The notes under the pieces are model-generated. The model searched no databases. It saw only the letters and a list, made by a program, of their open reading frames with translations, and was not told the origin of the DNA. DNA of 64,000 nt from the NCBI GenBank assembly GCA_004565275.1, contig SDOX01000002.1, forward strand, positions 1,124,884 through 1,188,883. The letters are read 5' to 3'. The position numbers were made by a program, and so were the translations under genes. Origin of the DNA: Nannochloropsis salina CCMP1776. Taxonomy: Eukaryota > Sar > Eustigmatophyceae > Eustigmatales > Monodopsidaceae. How positions within the stretch are numbered: position 1 is the first letter of the stretch; every line of letters begins with the position of its first letter. Below are positions 43,103-53,135 of this stretch, piece by piece.

Positions 43103-43769
43103 ATGTCCGTGGATCATTACTCAGGTATCAAGGTGTCAACTTTTGTACAAAATGTTCTTTATCAGCCGACTCTAATCCAGTTTTTGCCACATCCAGCGAG
43201 ATGGCGCCGTCAACCATGATAACGATACAAGAGAGGGATTGCTCCTGCCAACACCTGCATTTAAGGCAGCTGAAGAGACTTGGAAGACTCCGCAGGGAGT
43301 GCAGTGGACGCAACTCCTTCTCGATTCTTTCGAGAAAACCACTGGTTCATTCCTCCTTTCCAACCGCGACACGCTAGACGCAGCAGAGCAAGCGAGAGCG
43401 CTTTTCTTCTCCTCCCGGGTCATTGTTTCGCATCAGACACAACTCGATCCAGTGTTGTGCTACGGTAATGAGAAAGCACTGGCGTTGTGGGAGATGGATT
43501 TGGAGACCTTGACCTCCTCTCCATCACGATACACGGCGGAGCCAGTTGCGCGAGAAGAACGGCAGCGTCTGCTCGATGAAGTTAGGTCAAAAGGATACAT
43601 AGACGACTATCGTGGTGTGCGAATCTCATCCACGGGAAGCCGTTTCGAAATAGTGAAGGCGATAGTTTGGGAAGTGTATGATACACGGGGAGTAAGGAGG
43701 GGTCAAGCAGCGACTTTTTCTGAATGGAGGACGTTGTCAGGACAGGCCACTGAGAACTCATTTAAATGA
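43103..43769 (+). CDS. Stand-alone MEKHLA (PAS-like) domain protein
   Basis: Proposed exons 43103-43132 and 43197-43769 (intron 64 bases, ATCAAG|GTGTCA ... CATCCAG|CG) give 200 residues; the body from 43239 is certain, the first exon is tentative. The MEKHLA domain fills the protein: WTQLLLDSFEKTTGSFLL, then VIVSHQTQLDPVLCYGNEKAL, LWEMDLETLTSSPSR, PVAREERQRLLDEV, GYIDDYRGVRISSTG and GQAATFSEW. These match the domain's conserved order. MEKHLA is related to PAS and is known as the C-terminal module of plant class III HD-ZIP factors and as single-domain proteins in algae and bacteria, where it may sense redox state or a small ligand. No DNA-binding, transmembrane or targeting part is seen. Confidence 0.85.
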
Positions 43770-44082
43770 AACAAAGCCACTTTTAATGATCAATGTCAAA
43801 TTGTCTTTTTTTTTTGGGGTTCGTGGCCGATTCGTCATTGACTCCTGCGCAGCCAAGATCACTTCTCTGTAGCACTCTCTGGCAAAGGGGGAGGCCAGAA
43901 GGAGACGGGGGGAGGTTAAACTATATCGAGACTTGACGCTCACACTTTTCTTGCCCTCTCTCGGGCGTGGCGATTGCTCAAACAGTTTTGTAATCGTATG
44001 ATTTACAGGAAGTCTCTTAAAGGGCGGTTTGAGCGACAACAAGTAAACTTGCTCGGGGAAGCTCTTGCTAGCCACGATAGCG
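43770..44082. other. Intergenic region between two tandem plus-strand genes
   Basis: 313 bases containing the 3' end of the MEKHLA gene and the promoter of URB2. A T run (about 43807-43816) is present. No gene seen. Confidence 0.4.
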
Positions 44083-47000
44083 ATGGCCACTCCAACGTCG
44101 ACACGTACGGTTTTAGAAGCAGTCCGTAAACTAGCCGGAAGCCTCCGCATACATTCCAGCCTTGCAACTGCAGCTCATACGAGTGCCTGCTTGGACGCAG
44201 CGGAGTTCTTAATGCTTGCCGTGGGGTCACATGGTGATGAACATGCAGCAGGACTCGTCCTACAGTGGGCTGTTGCCATGTTGACGGGAAGAAATCGGCA
44301 GAAAAGATCACTCGCACCGCAGTCCCAAACCCCAGATTCCCCAACAGGGATTGAAAGCGATGAAAGAGTGTGGCGCCTGTGTGCGAATGCCGTGTCTCTC
44401 CCTGTGTCGAAGTCCATCACCACTACGCTTTCGCAACACGCATCGCTGGGATTGTTGCAAGCCGCTGTTACCACAGTCTTTCGTCCTTCTACCCCAAGCT
44501 CTGCGGCCGTCGCGGCCGTCTCTTTAATCAGTGCATTGCTTGGACAAGGATTGCCCCAGGTGCCCGCAGACAAGGTGCTGGAATTGGCGGCGGACATAGT
44601 TGAAAACTTATGCTTAATTTATCAACGGCAGCAACTCCAGCATCACGCGCAAGACAACAAGAGCAGGCTTGAGCAATTTTCTGTTGCCAACGACCTCATG
44701 TCAGCAAGGAACGCGTTGTGCGTCGTGGTCTTGCAGTACCTGGTGGCGGTGCAAAGGCAGCAAGCCAGCCAAAGGAAAGCTTTTCAGATCCTAGTAGGTC
44801 GGATGGTGCAGCCGTTACTCACCCTTCATTCCCGCTTACGAGGTGCTTCCCGCGGAGGCATCAGAAAGAGCGAAGACAAGGGTCAGAATGACGTGCGAAA
44901 GGGGGGATTTTCACTCCGCCAGGCCATCGACGCGGTGCTGGGTGAACTCTTGTTCCATCGCGAGCATGTGGAGGCCCTCAGGGTACTGCTTGGCTCCAGA
45001 ATTACAACCAAGGCCGGTGCTAACACCGCCGGCGGGAGCAAGAAACGACAGCGTGGATCGTCTCCGGCAAGTGCAGGTGGGGAAGAGGGGGGAAATGAAG
45101 AAACAAGCGCCTGGATGTGCCAAGGAGCCGCGGCGGCAGGATCATGGACCGCGTATCAGGGGATATTCCTGCAAGCACTGCATCGATGGGCCAACGAGGA
45201 GGAAGACGAAAGCCTGAAGAAGAGCATTGTCCATTCGTTCGAGCACTTGTTCCGTCTTTTTGTCTGGCGCCTGGTGGCCGTCAATGCGCTCTCTGCGACG
45301 GCAGCGACCCAGCTCAGCGAGGCAGACGGAGGAGCAGGAACGGATGGAGGGACGGAAACGAAGGGCATGAACGCTGTCGCCTCCATTTTGGGGTCAAAAC
45401 GGAAAGAACAAGTGGTGGCTTCTGCTGCTACTTCCTCCCCTCTGGTTTCACGCCCGTCCTTCATGTTTGGCGTAAAATTGTGGCTTGTTCTAGTACCTAT
45501 GGCTTCCCCCACGACCTCCGAGCTCCCACATGCAACTTCAATCCGCGAGGCAGGGCGATCAGAGGAAGCGCTGTCTCCAGAAACACGTTGCTACCGACTT
45601 GTAGCCGGGAGGCGGGTTTTAGAAGCGATGCTCGCGTTGAATGTGTATCACTACGAGGCAGATTGCTCGCCCGATGGTCAGTTTCAGATACTCAAATCCA
45701 TGTTTTCAGCCCTGCTAGGGCTAGGGGAGGGACACGGGGAGTCCAAGGATCGCAAAGTGGAAAGCGCGGGCAACGGAGTGATGGTCAACATGCTTGTGGA
45801 AAATTTGCGGTGTTTGGCGACGATGCTCCGGATCGATCACCGTCTGGCGGAGGGTCAATTATCGGAGCTCGTCAGCTTGCTCACGCGGCTTTATGCGGTT
45901 GCTTCCACGTCTGCAGTCTCCGTCGATCGTCGAAAGATGTCCGACGAGGTGATGGGGGGGAGCGAGGCCGACGAGCATGGATCCTTGCCTGTGGAGGGGA
46001 GGATGGTGGGGGAAGCGGAGCAGGGCACAGTCTCGGCAAGGAATGCCCTCCGCCAGGTCTGTGTACGCGTCATCATCGAGACGATTGGGACGTACACCCG
46101 ACTTCGAAATGTCGACTTGCTAGTGCAAGCCGTTTTTTCGATGGAAGTAGCCCAGGACATGGCTGTGACGGCCCTAATCAGTTGTCCTGAAGTAGCAAGT
46201 GCGGTAGGAAGCGCGTTGCGGGAGAGCCCCCCCCCCCAGTTGATCCCTCTCTGGGATTTGATATCGGAAAGATCTGCCCCTTTTCCTGCCTCCGTCTTGA
46301 ACTATGACTCCGAATTGGAGCGGAAGACAGCTGCCGCGGGGGAAGGAAAAGCGGCGCCGGAGATCGCCGTGTCCCTTCGTCTGGGACGGCCCGGGGTCCG
46401 CTCTAAGTTATTGGGCCTATTGCTGGAGAACATGCAGGTGTCGGCGGCGAATGCTTTCGCTCTAAAGGGTCGCATAAATGGAATACTGGCCCATTTGAGG
46501 AGATTGGTCCTTGACGAGCTGCGGGAGGCGACGCCGGGGGAGACGTCGCCTGGGACACTGAGGGGAAAAGGGCGGAGAGGGCCTCGGGATTCGGACGAGA
46601 TCCCAAGTCCGTCTACGGTGAGGGTAGCTTTAACATTGTACACCCATCTCATGGAGCTGGATCTTTCGTGCGATTTTTGGGTCGAAAGCTCTGACGACAC
46701 AAGTCGCAGCAGCAGCAGTGACCGGGATACGGAGCCGTCGTCCAGGACATTCTCCACCCATGGATCTTTTGTGAAAGCGGTCGTGAAGCATATTTCCTCC
46801 CTTGTTGGCTGCAGGAGAGCGGTGGACACGCTGGTTTTGAGCAGGCTTTACCAGCTCTTGGTAGAGAAGGGGGGGCCGCCCAATGGTTGGGGCAGGGAGA
46901 GCGCCTTACCCCTTGGGGAGCACGTGGAGGACAAGGAGGAGCGGGACCTTGTTGCATGTCTCTTCCAAGCCCAGCCAGGAAAGGGGGATCAAACAATAGG

Positions 47001-49515
47001 AGATGACGGCAACGCCGGGAACAGGGACGGTTGGCAGTGCAACTTGGCGATTCTGGGCCCCAGCTTGCCGTTGTGGGCGTGGTATTGCGGAAAGGAGCAT
47101 TTAGACACCTTCTGGCACAGCATTTTCTCCGACTCGTACATTGCTACCCGGAATTTAACGTCGTGTCACAGCCGTCCTTCCATCCGCTTGTTGACAGATG
47201 CCGGCTTCTACGAGATTTCTCCGCTGGCTTGTCGGTGCATCCCCGCGTGGTCTTTTAATGTGTGGGAGTCACTTGCATCCATGCGATCGGGATCAACACC
47301 AAAAAAAGGCCTGCAGCAATTGAAAGGGTGGATGGAGCGGGGGGACGTCGCGTCTCTGGCGATGGCAACCGAGTACGCGTGTTTTTTGTCAGCGCCGACT
47401 TCAGTAGGGAAGACAAAGCGTGCAACGAGGCCTATGGAGAAGGAGAGGAATCCTTTCGTCAATGAATGGGTAAAATATACGCAAGACGATTCTAATGAAT
47501 CCCTTGCTAGAGCTCTGCACCTTTGTCGGCTTCTAAACAGCTTGCCGTCCGAATACCTGCCCTCTGAGCAGGCCCCGTTGCGCTTTCTCTTCTCTCTGTT
47601 TATTTCCTGCGGGATCACGCGCAATCCCACAAGTGCTGGCAGGCACATTTTGGCCTTAGCACTCGCCACCTCCGCCACCCAAGCCCTGCAATCATCCGCT
47701 CAGCAGATTTTTTCCTTGATTAACAACTCCACGCACATTTTTGAGCAGTGGTTCCTGCCTGTTGTCCTCTCAAGGTCTGCACCATCCTTGTCATCTTCCT
47801 CCGTTCCCTCCTCGGCCGGCGACGGGGTCGGTCTAAGCCTTTTGACGAACTACATCGCTTCTCTTCTTCTGAGGCCAAGCAACGTTCCAAAAGAAGGAGG
47901 AATGCATGTAAACGGGGCAAAGGGGCAGGGGCAAGAGAAAGCTATGACCCGGCTAGTGAGCTGCCTTCTCAAGGATAAGCTGTTGCCTTTATTGGAGAAG
48001 CATCCCGGCTCAAATAGGAGTGATGATGACAGCGACTTAGCACACGTTTTGCGTCTGGTCCAAGCGCTCCTTGCTCCCTATCTTAGCAAGGAGGGGATGG
48101 ACGCATCGATGGAGGGAATGGATGGTCGGGAAGACATATTGAACCTGGCGGCGAGCCGGCTTGGTCCTGCCGCGGCACGGCATTTGCCTTTTCCCGGATC
48201 TTCCGAGGCCTTTTTAGTCCTGGCGGACCTCATGAAATTGGTAGGGCAAAATACCTCCGAGGGCGATGCGTTGACTCCCGCCGGGGCGAGACGACAGGGG
48301 TCCTTCAAGTTACCTTCTCACACAGTACTCCAGGTACTCAAACCGGGCAAAACGGGGAATGCGTGTACTCGAGCCTCGAGCCTCAAATTCGTCGCGGCGT
48401 ACTTACAATACGGCATGCGAGAAGAGGATTTTGCCCAAGAAGGGGCCATATTGGAGGCGATGGTCGATTTCGCCATGCATGTGCCCTCTGCCTCCAAGAC
48501 CCCGGCCACGGCTTTTGAGGCCCGGCAAGCCCACTTTCTGGCAATAGCCATCGAAAATGCCCGTGGAGGCTCCTCCGTGCAGGGACAGGCATTGCATCGG
48601 CTCATTGATTGCATGTATGCAGCCCAGGAGGTATTCTTGAGTCGACCAGCGGGCAGGTCTAGGGCAGCGGCCACGGACACGTTAAGGCGCGCCTGTTGCT
48701 TTTTTGAGCGTCTGGTTGAAGCTGTGGATTCAAGAGAGAGCCCCGCAGCAGAGGAAATACGTCTCGTTGCCCAAGACTTTCTGGGGCTTGTGTCGTCGCT
48801 CGTAACGGTATTGATGACCCGCCTCCTCGACCGTGAAGCGCCTCCGGCCTCTAACCTACTCTCACAGAGCGAGCTCGATGCCTGTCTCTCCAAGGTCCTG
48901 GGTGTCTTGCGGCTCTTCGTGCGGAAACGCTGGCTCTTCCCCTCGGGGTCAGGCATGCGTGTCGAGGACGTCGGTCGCATCCTCGCACCGGTGTCGGCCC
49001 TCATCCCAGTCATGCACCGCGTCGGGGGAAAGACGAGGGAGCCGCTCGACGAGGCGCCGCCTGCTGAGGGCCCTTTCGCAGGTATTTGCAGCCTTCTTTC
49101 AACACTGCTCAAACTGCATCCTCGGCTTGTGAGCCAGAGTGCTCCTCCTTTCTTCCTGGTCGCACGCGCTCTGTTCCGTCTGCTCGTCGTCAAAAAGACG
49201 CCTGGAAATGGTCCATATGGAGAGCTAGGGGCCGTCAAAGCATGGGTGCGGCTCATCGAGCACATAGCAGGCCAAGCTACGCTTTTGCGGAAGCATCTGA
49301 TGATGTTGCTGGTGGATTATTTGTCGGTCTACCCGTACCTAGGGGTGGAGGCCAAGGAAGTTTTGCAGACCGGGGCATTCGCCCTGATTGATGCGCTCAA
49401 CTCGTCTGAGGTGCAGCACATGAATGCTGCTCTTTTGGACCCTGCAGGACAGGCCTTGCTGAAAAAGCTGTACAGTGAGTACCAACAGCAGTATAAGTTT
49501 CGGGGGAAGGTATAG
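44083..49515 (+). CDS. URB2/NPA2-like nucleolar ribosome-biogenesis factor
   Basis: Urb2/Npa2 acts in the early pre-60S particle and is needed for 25S rRNA maturation. The uninterrupted frame codes 1810 residues from the ATG at 44083 with no intron, the longest exon of the window. Most of it is low-similarity alpha-helical repeat sequence. The diagnostic part is the last ~180 residues, the conserved Urb2 C-terminal domain: FLVARALFRLLV, WVRLIEHIAGQATLLRKHLM, LVDYLSVYP, EAKEVLQTGAFALIDALN and the closing LNAALLDPAGQALLKKLY. Several acidic/Ser/Gly-rich insertions separate the helices, for example around residues 258-280 and 310-350. Nucleolar location follows from the family. It lies tandem between the MEKHLA and aureochrome genes with no obvious functional link. 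Confidence 0.85.
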   Translation: MATPTSTRTVLEAVRKLAGSLRIHSSLATAAHTSACLDAAEFLMLAVGSHGDEHAAGLVLQWAVAMLTGRNRQKRSLAPQSQTPDSPTGIESDERVWRLCANAVSLPVSKSITTTLSQHASLGLLQAAVTTVFRPSTPSSAAVAAVSLISALLGQGLPQVPADKVLELAADIVENLCLIYQRQQLQHHAQDNKSRLEQFSVANDLMSARNALCVVVLQYLVAVQRQQASQRKAFQILVGRMVQPLLTLHSRLRGASRGGIRKSEDKGQNDVRKGGFSLRQAIDAVLGELLFHREHVEALRVLLGSRITTKAGANTAGGSKKRQRGSSPASAGGEEGGNEETSAWMCQGAAAAGSWTAYQGIFLQALHRWANEEEDESLKKSIVHSFEHLFRLFVWRLVAVNALSATAATQLSEADGGAGTDGGTETKGMNAVASILGSKRKEQVVASAATSSPLVSRPSFMFGVKLWLVLVPMASPTTSELPHATSIREAGRSEEALSPETRCYRLVAGRRVLEAMLALNVYHYEADCSPDGQFQILKSMFSALLGLGEGHGESKDRKVESAGNGVMVNMLVENLRCLATMLRIDHRLAEGQLSELVSLLTRLYAVASTSAVSVDRRKMSDEVMGGSEADEHGSLPVEGRMVGEAEQGTVSARNALRQVCVRVIIETIGTYTRLRNVDLLVQAVFSMEVAQDMAVTALISCPEVASAVGSALRESPPPQLIPLWDLISERSAPFPASVLNYDSELERKTAAAGEGKAAPEIAVSLRLGRPGVRSKLLGLLLENMQVSAANAFALKGRINGILAHLRRLVLDELREATPGETSPGTLRGKGRRGPRDSDEIPSPSTVRVALTLYTHLMELDLSCDFWVESSDDTSRSSSSDRDTEPSSRTFSTHGSFVKAVVKHISSLVGCRRAVDTLVLSRLYQLLVEKGGPPNGWGRESALPLGEHVEDKEERDLVACLFQAQPGKGDQTIGDDGNAGNRDGWQCNLAILGPSLPLWAWYCGKEHLDTFWHSIFSDSYIATRNLTSCHSRPSIRLLTDAGFYEISPLACRCIPAWSFNVWESLASMRSGSTPKKGLQQLKGWMERGDVASLAMATEYACFLSAPTSVGKTKRATRPMEKERNPFVNEWVKYTQDDSNESLARALHLCRLLNSLPSEYLPSEQAPLRFLFSLFISCGITRNPTSAGRHILALALATSATQALQSSAQQIFSLINNSTHIFEQWFLPVVLSRSAPSLSSSSVPSSAGDGVGLSLLTNYIASLLLRPSNVPKEGGMHVNGAKGQGQEKAMTRLVSCLLKDKLLPLLEKHPGSNRSDDDSDLAHVLRLVQALLAPYLSKEGMDASMEGMDGREDILNLAASRLGPAAARHLPFPGSSEAFLVLADLMKLVGQNTSEGDALTPAGARRQGSFKLPSHTVLQVLKPGKTGNACTRASSLKFVAAYLQYGMREEDFAQEGAILEAMVDFAMHVPSASKTPATAFEARQAHFLAIAIENARGGSSVQGQALHRLIDCMYAAQEVFLSRPAGRSRAAATDTLRRACCFFERLVEAVDSRESPAAEEIRLVAQDFLGLVSSLVTVLMTRLLDREAPPASNLLSQSELDACLSKVLGVLRLFVRKRWLFPSGSGMRVEDVGRILAPVSALIPVMHRVGGKTREPLDEAPPAEGPFAGICSLLSTLLKLHPRLVSQSAPPFFLVARALFRLLVVKKTPGNGPYGELGAVKAWVRLIEHIAGQATLLRKHLMMLLVDYLSVYPYLGVEAKEVLQTGAFALIDALNSSEVQHMNAALLDPAGQALLKKLYSEYQQQYKFRGKV

Positions 49516-50614
49516 CTATAGTCGTGTACAAGACAGGATGAAAGCAAGTATTGCGTCTTTTCTTTTCTTACGGCTTTTATTAGACGACTCTTTTAAAATG
49601 CGAGTTTCGAGTCATATGTTCTATAATGGTAGCAAAACAGCTTACTCAGAAAAAGAATAGTTCACAGTTGCCTTTCTTGTCGACAATATAGGAGGCAAGT
49701 TTTAACCCCGATGAATGTCCCTGCAACGTTTGAATGGTTTTTATTTTCTTCATGACTTTTGTGTATGTCGAAAAAAACGTTTTGTTTTCGTTTCGAGAGG
49801 CACAAGTATAAAAGAACTTGGAAAAGACAAATTGCTTTGTCGCGTGACGTTACGACGGAGAAATCGGATCTTACGCCTTCGCTCCTCGGGCGCCTTTAAA
49901 ATGAACATGGAACGCACAAATCACCACGATGGGGACAAAAATACATGTAAAAGCGGCCATTTTATATGTCGATAGTACCACAGAGCGACATCTTGGATCT
50001 GTGGTAAGACGTTTGGGGCCCAACGACCAAAAAAAGGGGGTGAAAGCTGGCTTCAAGAAGACTGCACCGTGCTGACGCGGGAAAGGGGTTTTAGAGCTTT
50101 GAAGTAAGCTTTGGCAGCCACGCCACCTTTTTCCATTTTCGTGCGTGCGTCCTCAATTTTCCCGTGCGCGTGTTTTTTGGGGGGGGGATAGGTTATCTTC
50201 GTGGTAAAGTCTACTGTCAATGTGTTGGGCATGGGATTGATGGTGTCTCCCCTCTCGAAAACGCTGACGTGGCCCTTTCCCGGGCTTAATGCAATCCATC
50301 GCTACGCACTCGGAGCTGGAACACACGACCGACACGCACTGAAAGAACATCACCCACGTTGCTTCTTGATCCATTTGGGGGCCTGCGTAGGCACATGCAG
50401 GCTTGTCGTTTCAACAAGGGCGCTTTTCACAGACAGTAAACCTATTGGTTGCATCAATGCGTTCATCACTCATGTTGTGTTCCCTCATGTCCTCAGGCCA
50501 CATTTTGACAGCCCGTGCAAATTCAGAGTTTGTTCCTGCTCGAAGATCGCCGTTGCTCCAAGGCCCCACGTACTCACGCCCACACTGTGACCCTCGGCCA
50601 TCTGCAAAATTTGC
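49516..50614. other. Intergenic region upstream of aureochrome
   Basis: 1.1 kb, AT-rich in 49520-49800. A G run lies at about 50179-50187. Two frames (129 codons at 50201-50590 +; 73 codons at 50153-50374 -) have no recognisable content. The region probably carries the aureochrome promoter and 5' UTR. Confidence 0.35.
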
Positions 50615-52381
50615 ATGTCTACGACCACCATGCAACCGCAGGCGCCAACCATGGCAGCAATACAACAGCCGACGAGCTGGGGCATTCTGTCGCGTAACAA
50701 TAGCAGCACGGACTTGGCAGGAGAGGCGGGAGGATTAGAAGCACCAGATCAAATCAAGCAAGAGGCTGCTGCACCGCTTTGGACCGCTCCTTTGTATGCT
50801 TCAGCCAACAACTCAAATTCCATGGCCGATACGGTGGATTTGGACGAAATTTTTGCCGGTACGTGGTTAGAGTGAGCCAGCATCACACCCTTGCGATGCG
50901 TGAAGCTGTTTCCGTTCTTTCTGCGTGCTTTCCCCTCGTTCCATGGAAAGTTTTCGTGCTAGGAAGAGGAAGTGTTTCAAAGTCATGTGTAAGGGTGCCT
51001 TACTATGGTCTCGATTTTCGAATTCTTCCTCAGACGACTTCCTCCTACCCGGCATGGGCATGGTGCCCTTTGGAACCGAGGGAGACATGGGGCCGGAGGA
51101 CATGTTTCCCGGCGGTCTGAGCTGCGATACCTCCGTTGCTACCAACGATAACGATGACTCAGCTGTGGCGTCGGGCATGCACGGCAAAGGTAAAGGCGCT
51201 CAATTTGCGAATGCCGCGCCCCAGGGGAAAACTGACGACAAAACCAACGTGCGGGCGGCGGCGGTGGTCCGGTCCGCCGCTTCTCGGACACGGAGTGGGA
51301 TTACCACTCGGCTGGGTTTAAACAAGGGGCAGGGGCGAGCAGTGACAGGAGCATCTTCCATGCTTCCCTCCGCGGTTCCGTCCCGGGCGCGGGCGCCCAC
51401 TCGAAAAGGGTCGTTGCCCGTGGAGGAAGAGGAAGACGTGGAGGAAGAGGAGGAGGAATACGAGACAGGGAGCGAAGAGGAAGGGGAAGGTGGGGACGGG
51501 CGCGGGGCGCGGCGGCGGAAGAAGGCAAAGTTGACGCTGAAACCTTTGACGGAAGCGCAACGGGTGGAACGCCGGGAACGCAACCGGGAGCATGCCAAGC
51601 GCTCTCGGATGCGCAAGAAGTTCATGCTCGAGTCCCTTCAGGCGCAAATGCTTGCCCTGCGCAAGGAGAATTTGAGGCTCCGGCAGCTAGTCGCCACCAA
51701 ACTCCCTGACAAAGCGGATACAATCCTACGGGGGTGCTCCTCCATCAAGACCCAAAACCTCCTCTCCTCTGTCGAACTGGGGCACCACCGGGCGCTGGCC
51801 GACCACGATGGCAGGCTCGTCTCCGCCCTCCAGTTTGCCCAGCAGAATTTCACTGTCTCGGATCCGTCCCTCCCCGATAACCGTACGTTTCCCGTGGCCA
51901 GTCCCTCATTCCCCTCTTGGTCGCTCCCTCCTCCCCTCTCTCTCTTAGTCCCACACGCGCGCCACCTCGACCCCTGTTAGTGCGGTTCACGCCGACTTGG
52001 TCTCACTCACCGCTTTACTCCTTGTTTTCCCACTTCACAGCGATCATATATGCCTCGCAAGGATTTCTGGACCTGACGGGCTACACCTCCGATCAGATCG
52101 TGGGCCGTAACTGTCGGTTTCTGCAGGGCCCGGGGACGGATCCTGCGGCCGTGGACATCATTCGGCGTGGCGTGGCATTGGGAGAGGACACCAGCGTATG
52201 TTTGTTGAATTATAGGGCGGATGGAACCCCTTTCTGGAATCAATTTTTTGTGGCAGCACTGAGGGACATGGAGGGCAACATTGTGAACTACGTGGGCGTG
52301 CAATGTAAGGTAGAAGAGGCGCCAATGGAAGAGGAATTGAAGGAGCGAGTCAAAACTATCAACTTTGATGAAGAAGAATAA
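50615..52381 (+). CDS. Aureochrome: blue-light-sensing bZIP-LOV transcription factor
   Basis: Aureochromes bind DNA through bZIP and change dimerisation when the LOV flavin forms a cysteinyl adduct in blue light. Three exons, 50615-50858, 51034-51882 and 52041-52381 (introns 175 and 158 bases), give 477 residues. All junctions are phase-consistent, and the last (GATAACC|GTACGT ... CTTCACAG|CG) restores DNPIIYASQGFLDLTGY, the canonical entry of the LOV core. Before the bZIP lie Ser/Gly-rich sequence and an acidic tract (EEEEDVEEEEEEYETGSEEE). The basic region is about 258-277 (RNREHAKRSRMRKK), the zipper about 279-305. The LOV signature GRNCRFLQG carries the adduct Cys389; the Asn/Gln flavin contacts in GTPFWNQFFV and NYVGVQ are present. 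N-terminal bZIP plus C-terminal LOV is found only in stramenopiles. Paralogue number (1, 2, etc.) is not assigned. Confidence 0.96.
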
Positions 52382-53135
52382 GAGGATAGGGGTGACGGCA
52401 TAGAGTGGTGGAAATCGTCATGTGTAAAAGGAGATACGAAAGCTACGAAATGTGCACGATCTACGTGTGTCCGCCCGGAAAGAATGAAACCTGTATGCGA
52501 TAAAAATACAGCAGAGGGTGGAAAACTGGGCAATTGCATGAGACTACGCCACAGTATGAGAACTACGGAACACGGTGGCAAGAAAGAGGCCATCGGAACG
52601 CCGCAAGAGGGATGGGTGGATTTTCATGTTGCTGCGGACGTACATGATATAATACCGCGCGAGTGTTGTAATCCAAGAGAAAGAGAGGTGGGATGAGAAG
52701 AATAGATGAATCAGGTCTGCTTCTAGAAAAGAGGATCTACGCTCCTGGAGATAAAAAATGGCATTGAGACTTAAAATATTCCGAATTACCGATTTCGGCG
52801 TGTCACATAAGGACCCGATCCATTCAGGATAAAGACGGGAATATGGAGGAAACATAACAAGAGACCCTCTAAGGCAGGCGTTTACACATTTCTGCAACCG
52901 CAGAGCCACACAGTAAATATTTTCTTTCGGGCATCGGACCATACCCAGCTCGGGAATCGGGGGGGGTAGGAGGTTAAAACCTTGATCCTCCTCGGGGGAT
53001 TAAATCCGTGATACATTTATTAATTGAAAGCCTTCTGGCACCTATTCAATTGTCTCCAAACCCATTTCAGATAGGTACACCGCATATGCCTTCGCCCATG
53101 CTTCTGGTGTCCATTTTACGGACTCAATCTCCAGA
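52382..53135. other. Intergenic region between two tandem plus-strand genes
   Basis: 754 bases, AT-rich after 52700. A minus-strand frame ending at 53042 overlaps the 5' end of the next gene and is not called. No RNA gene recognised. Confidence 0.35.

Noticed and set aside
48318-49265. 315-codon minus-strand frame antisense to URB2
   Set aside because: Ser/Arg-rich, no domain, overlaps the most conserved part of URB2.
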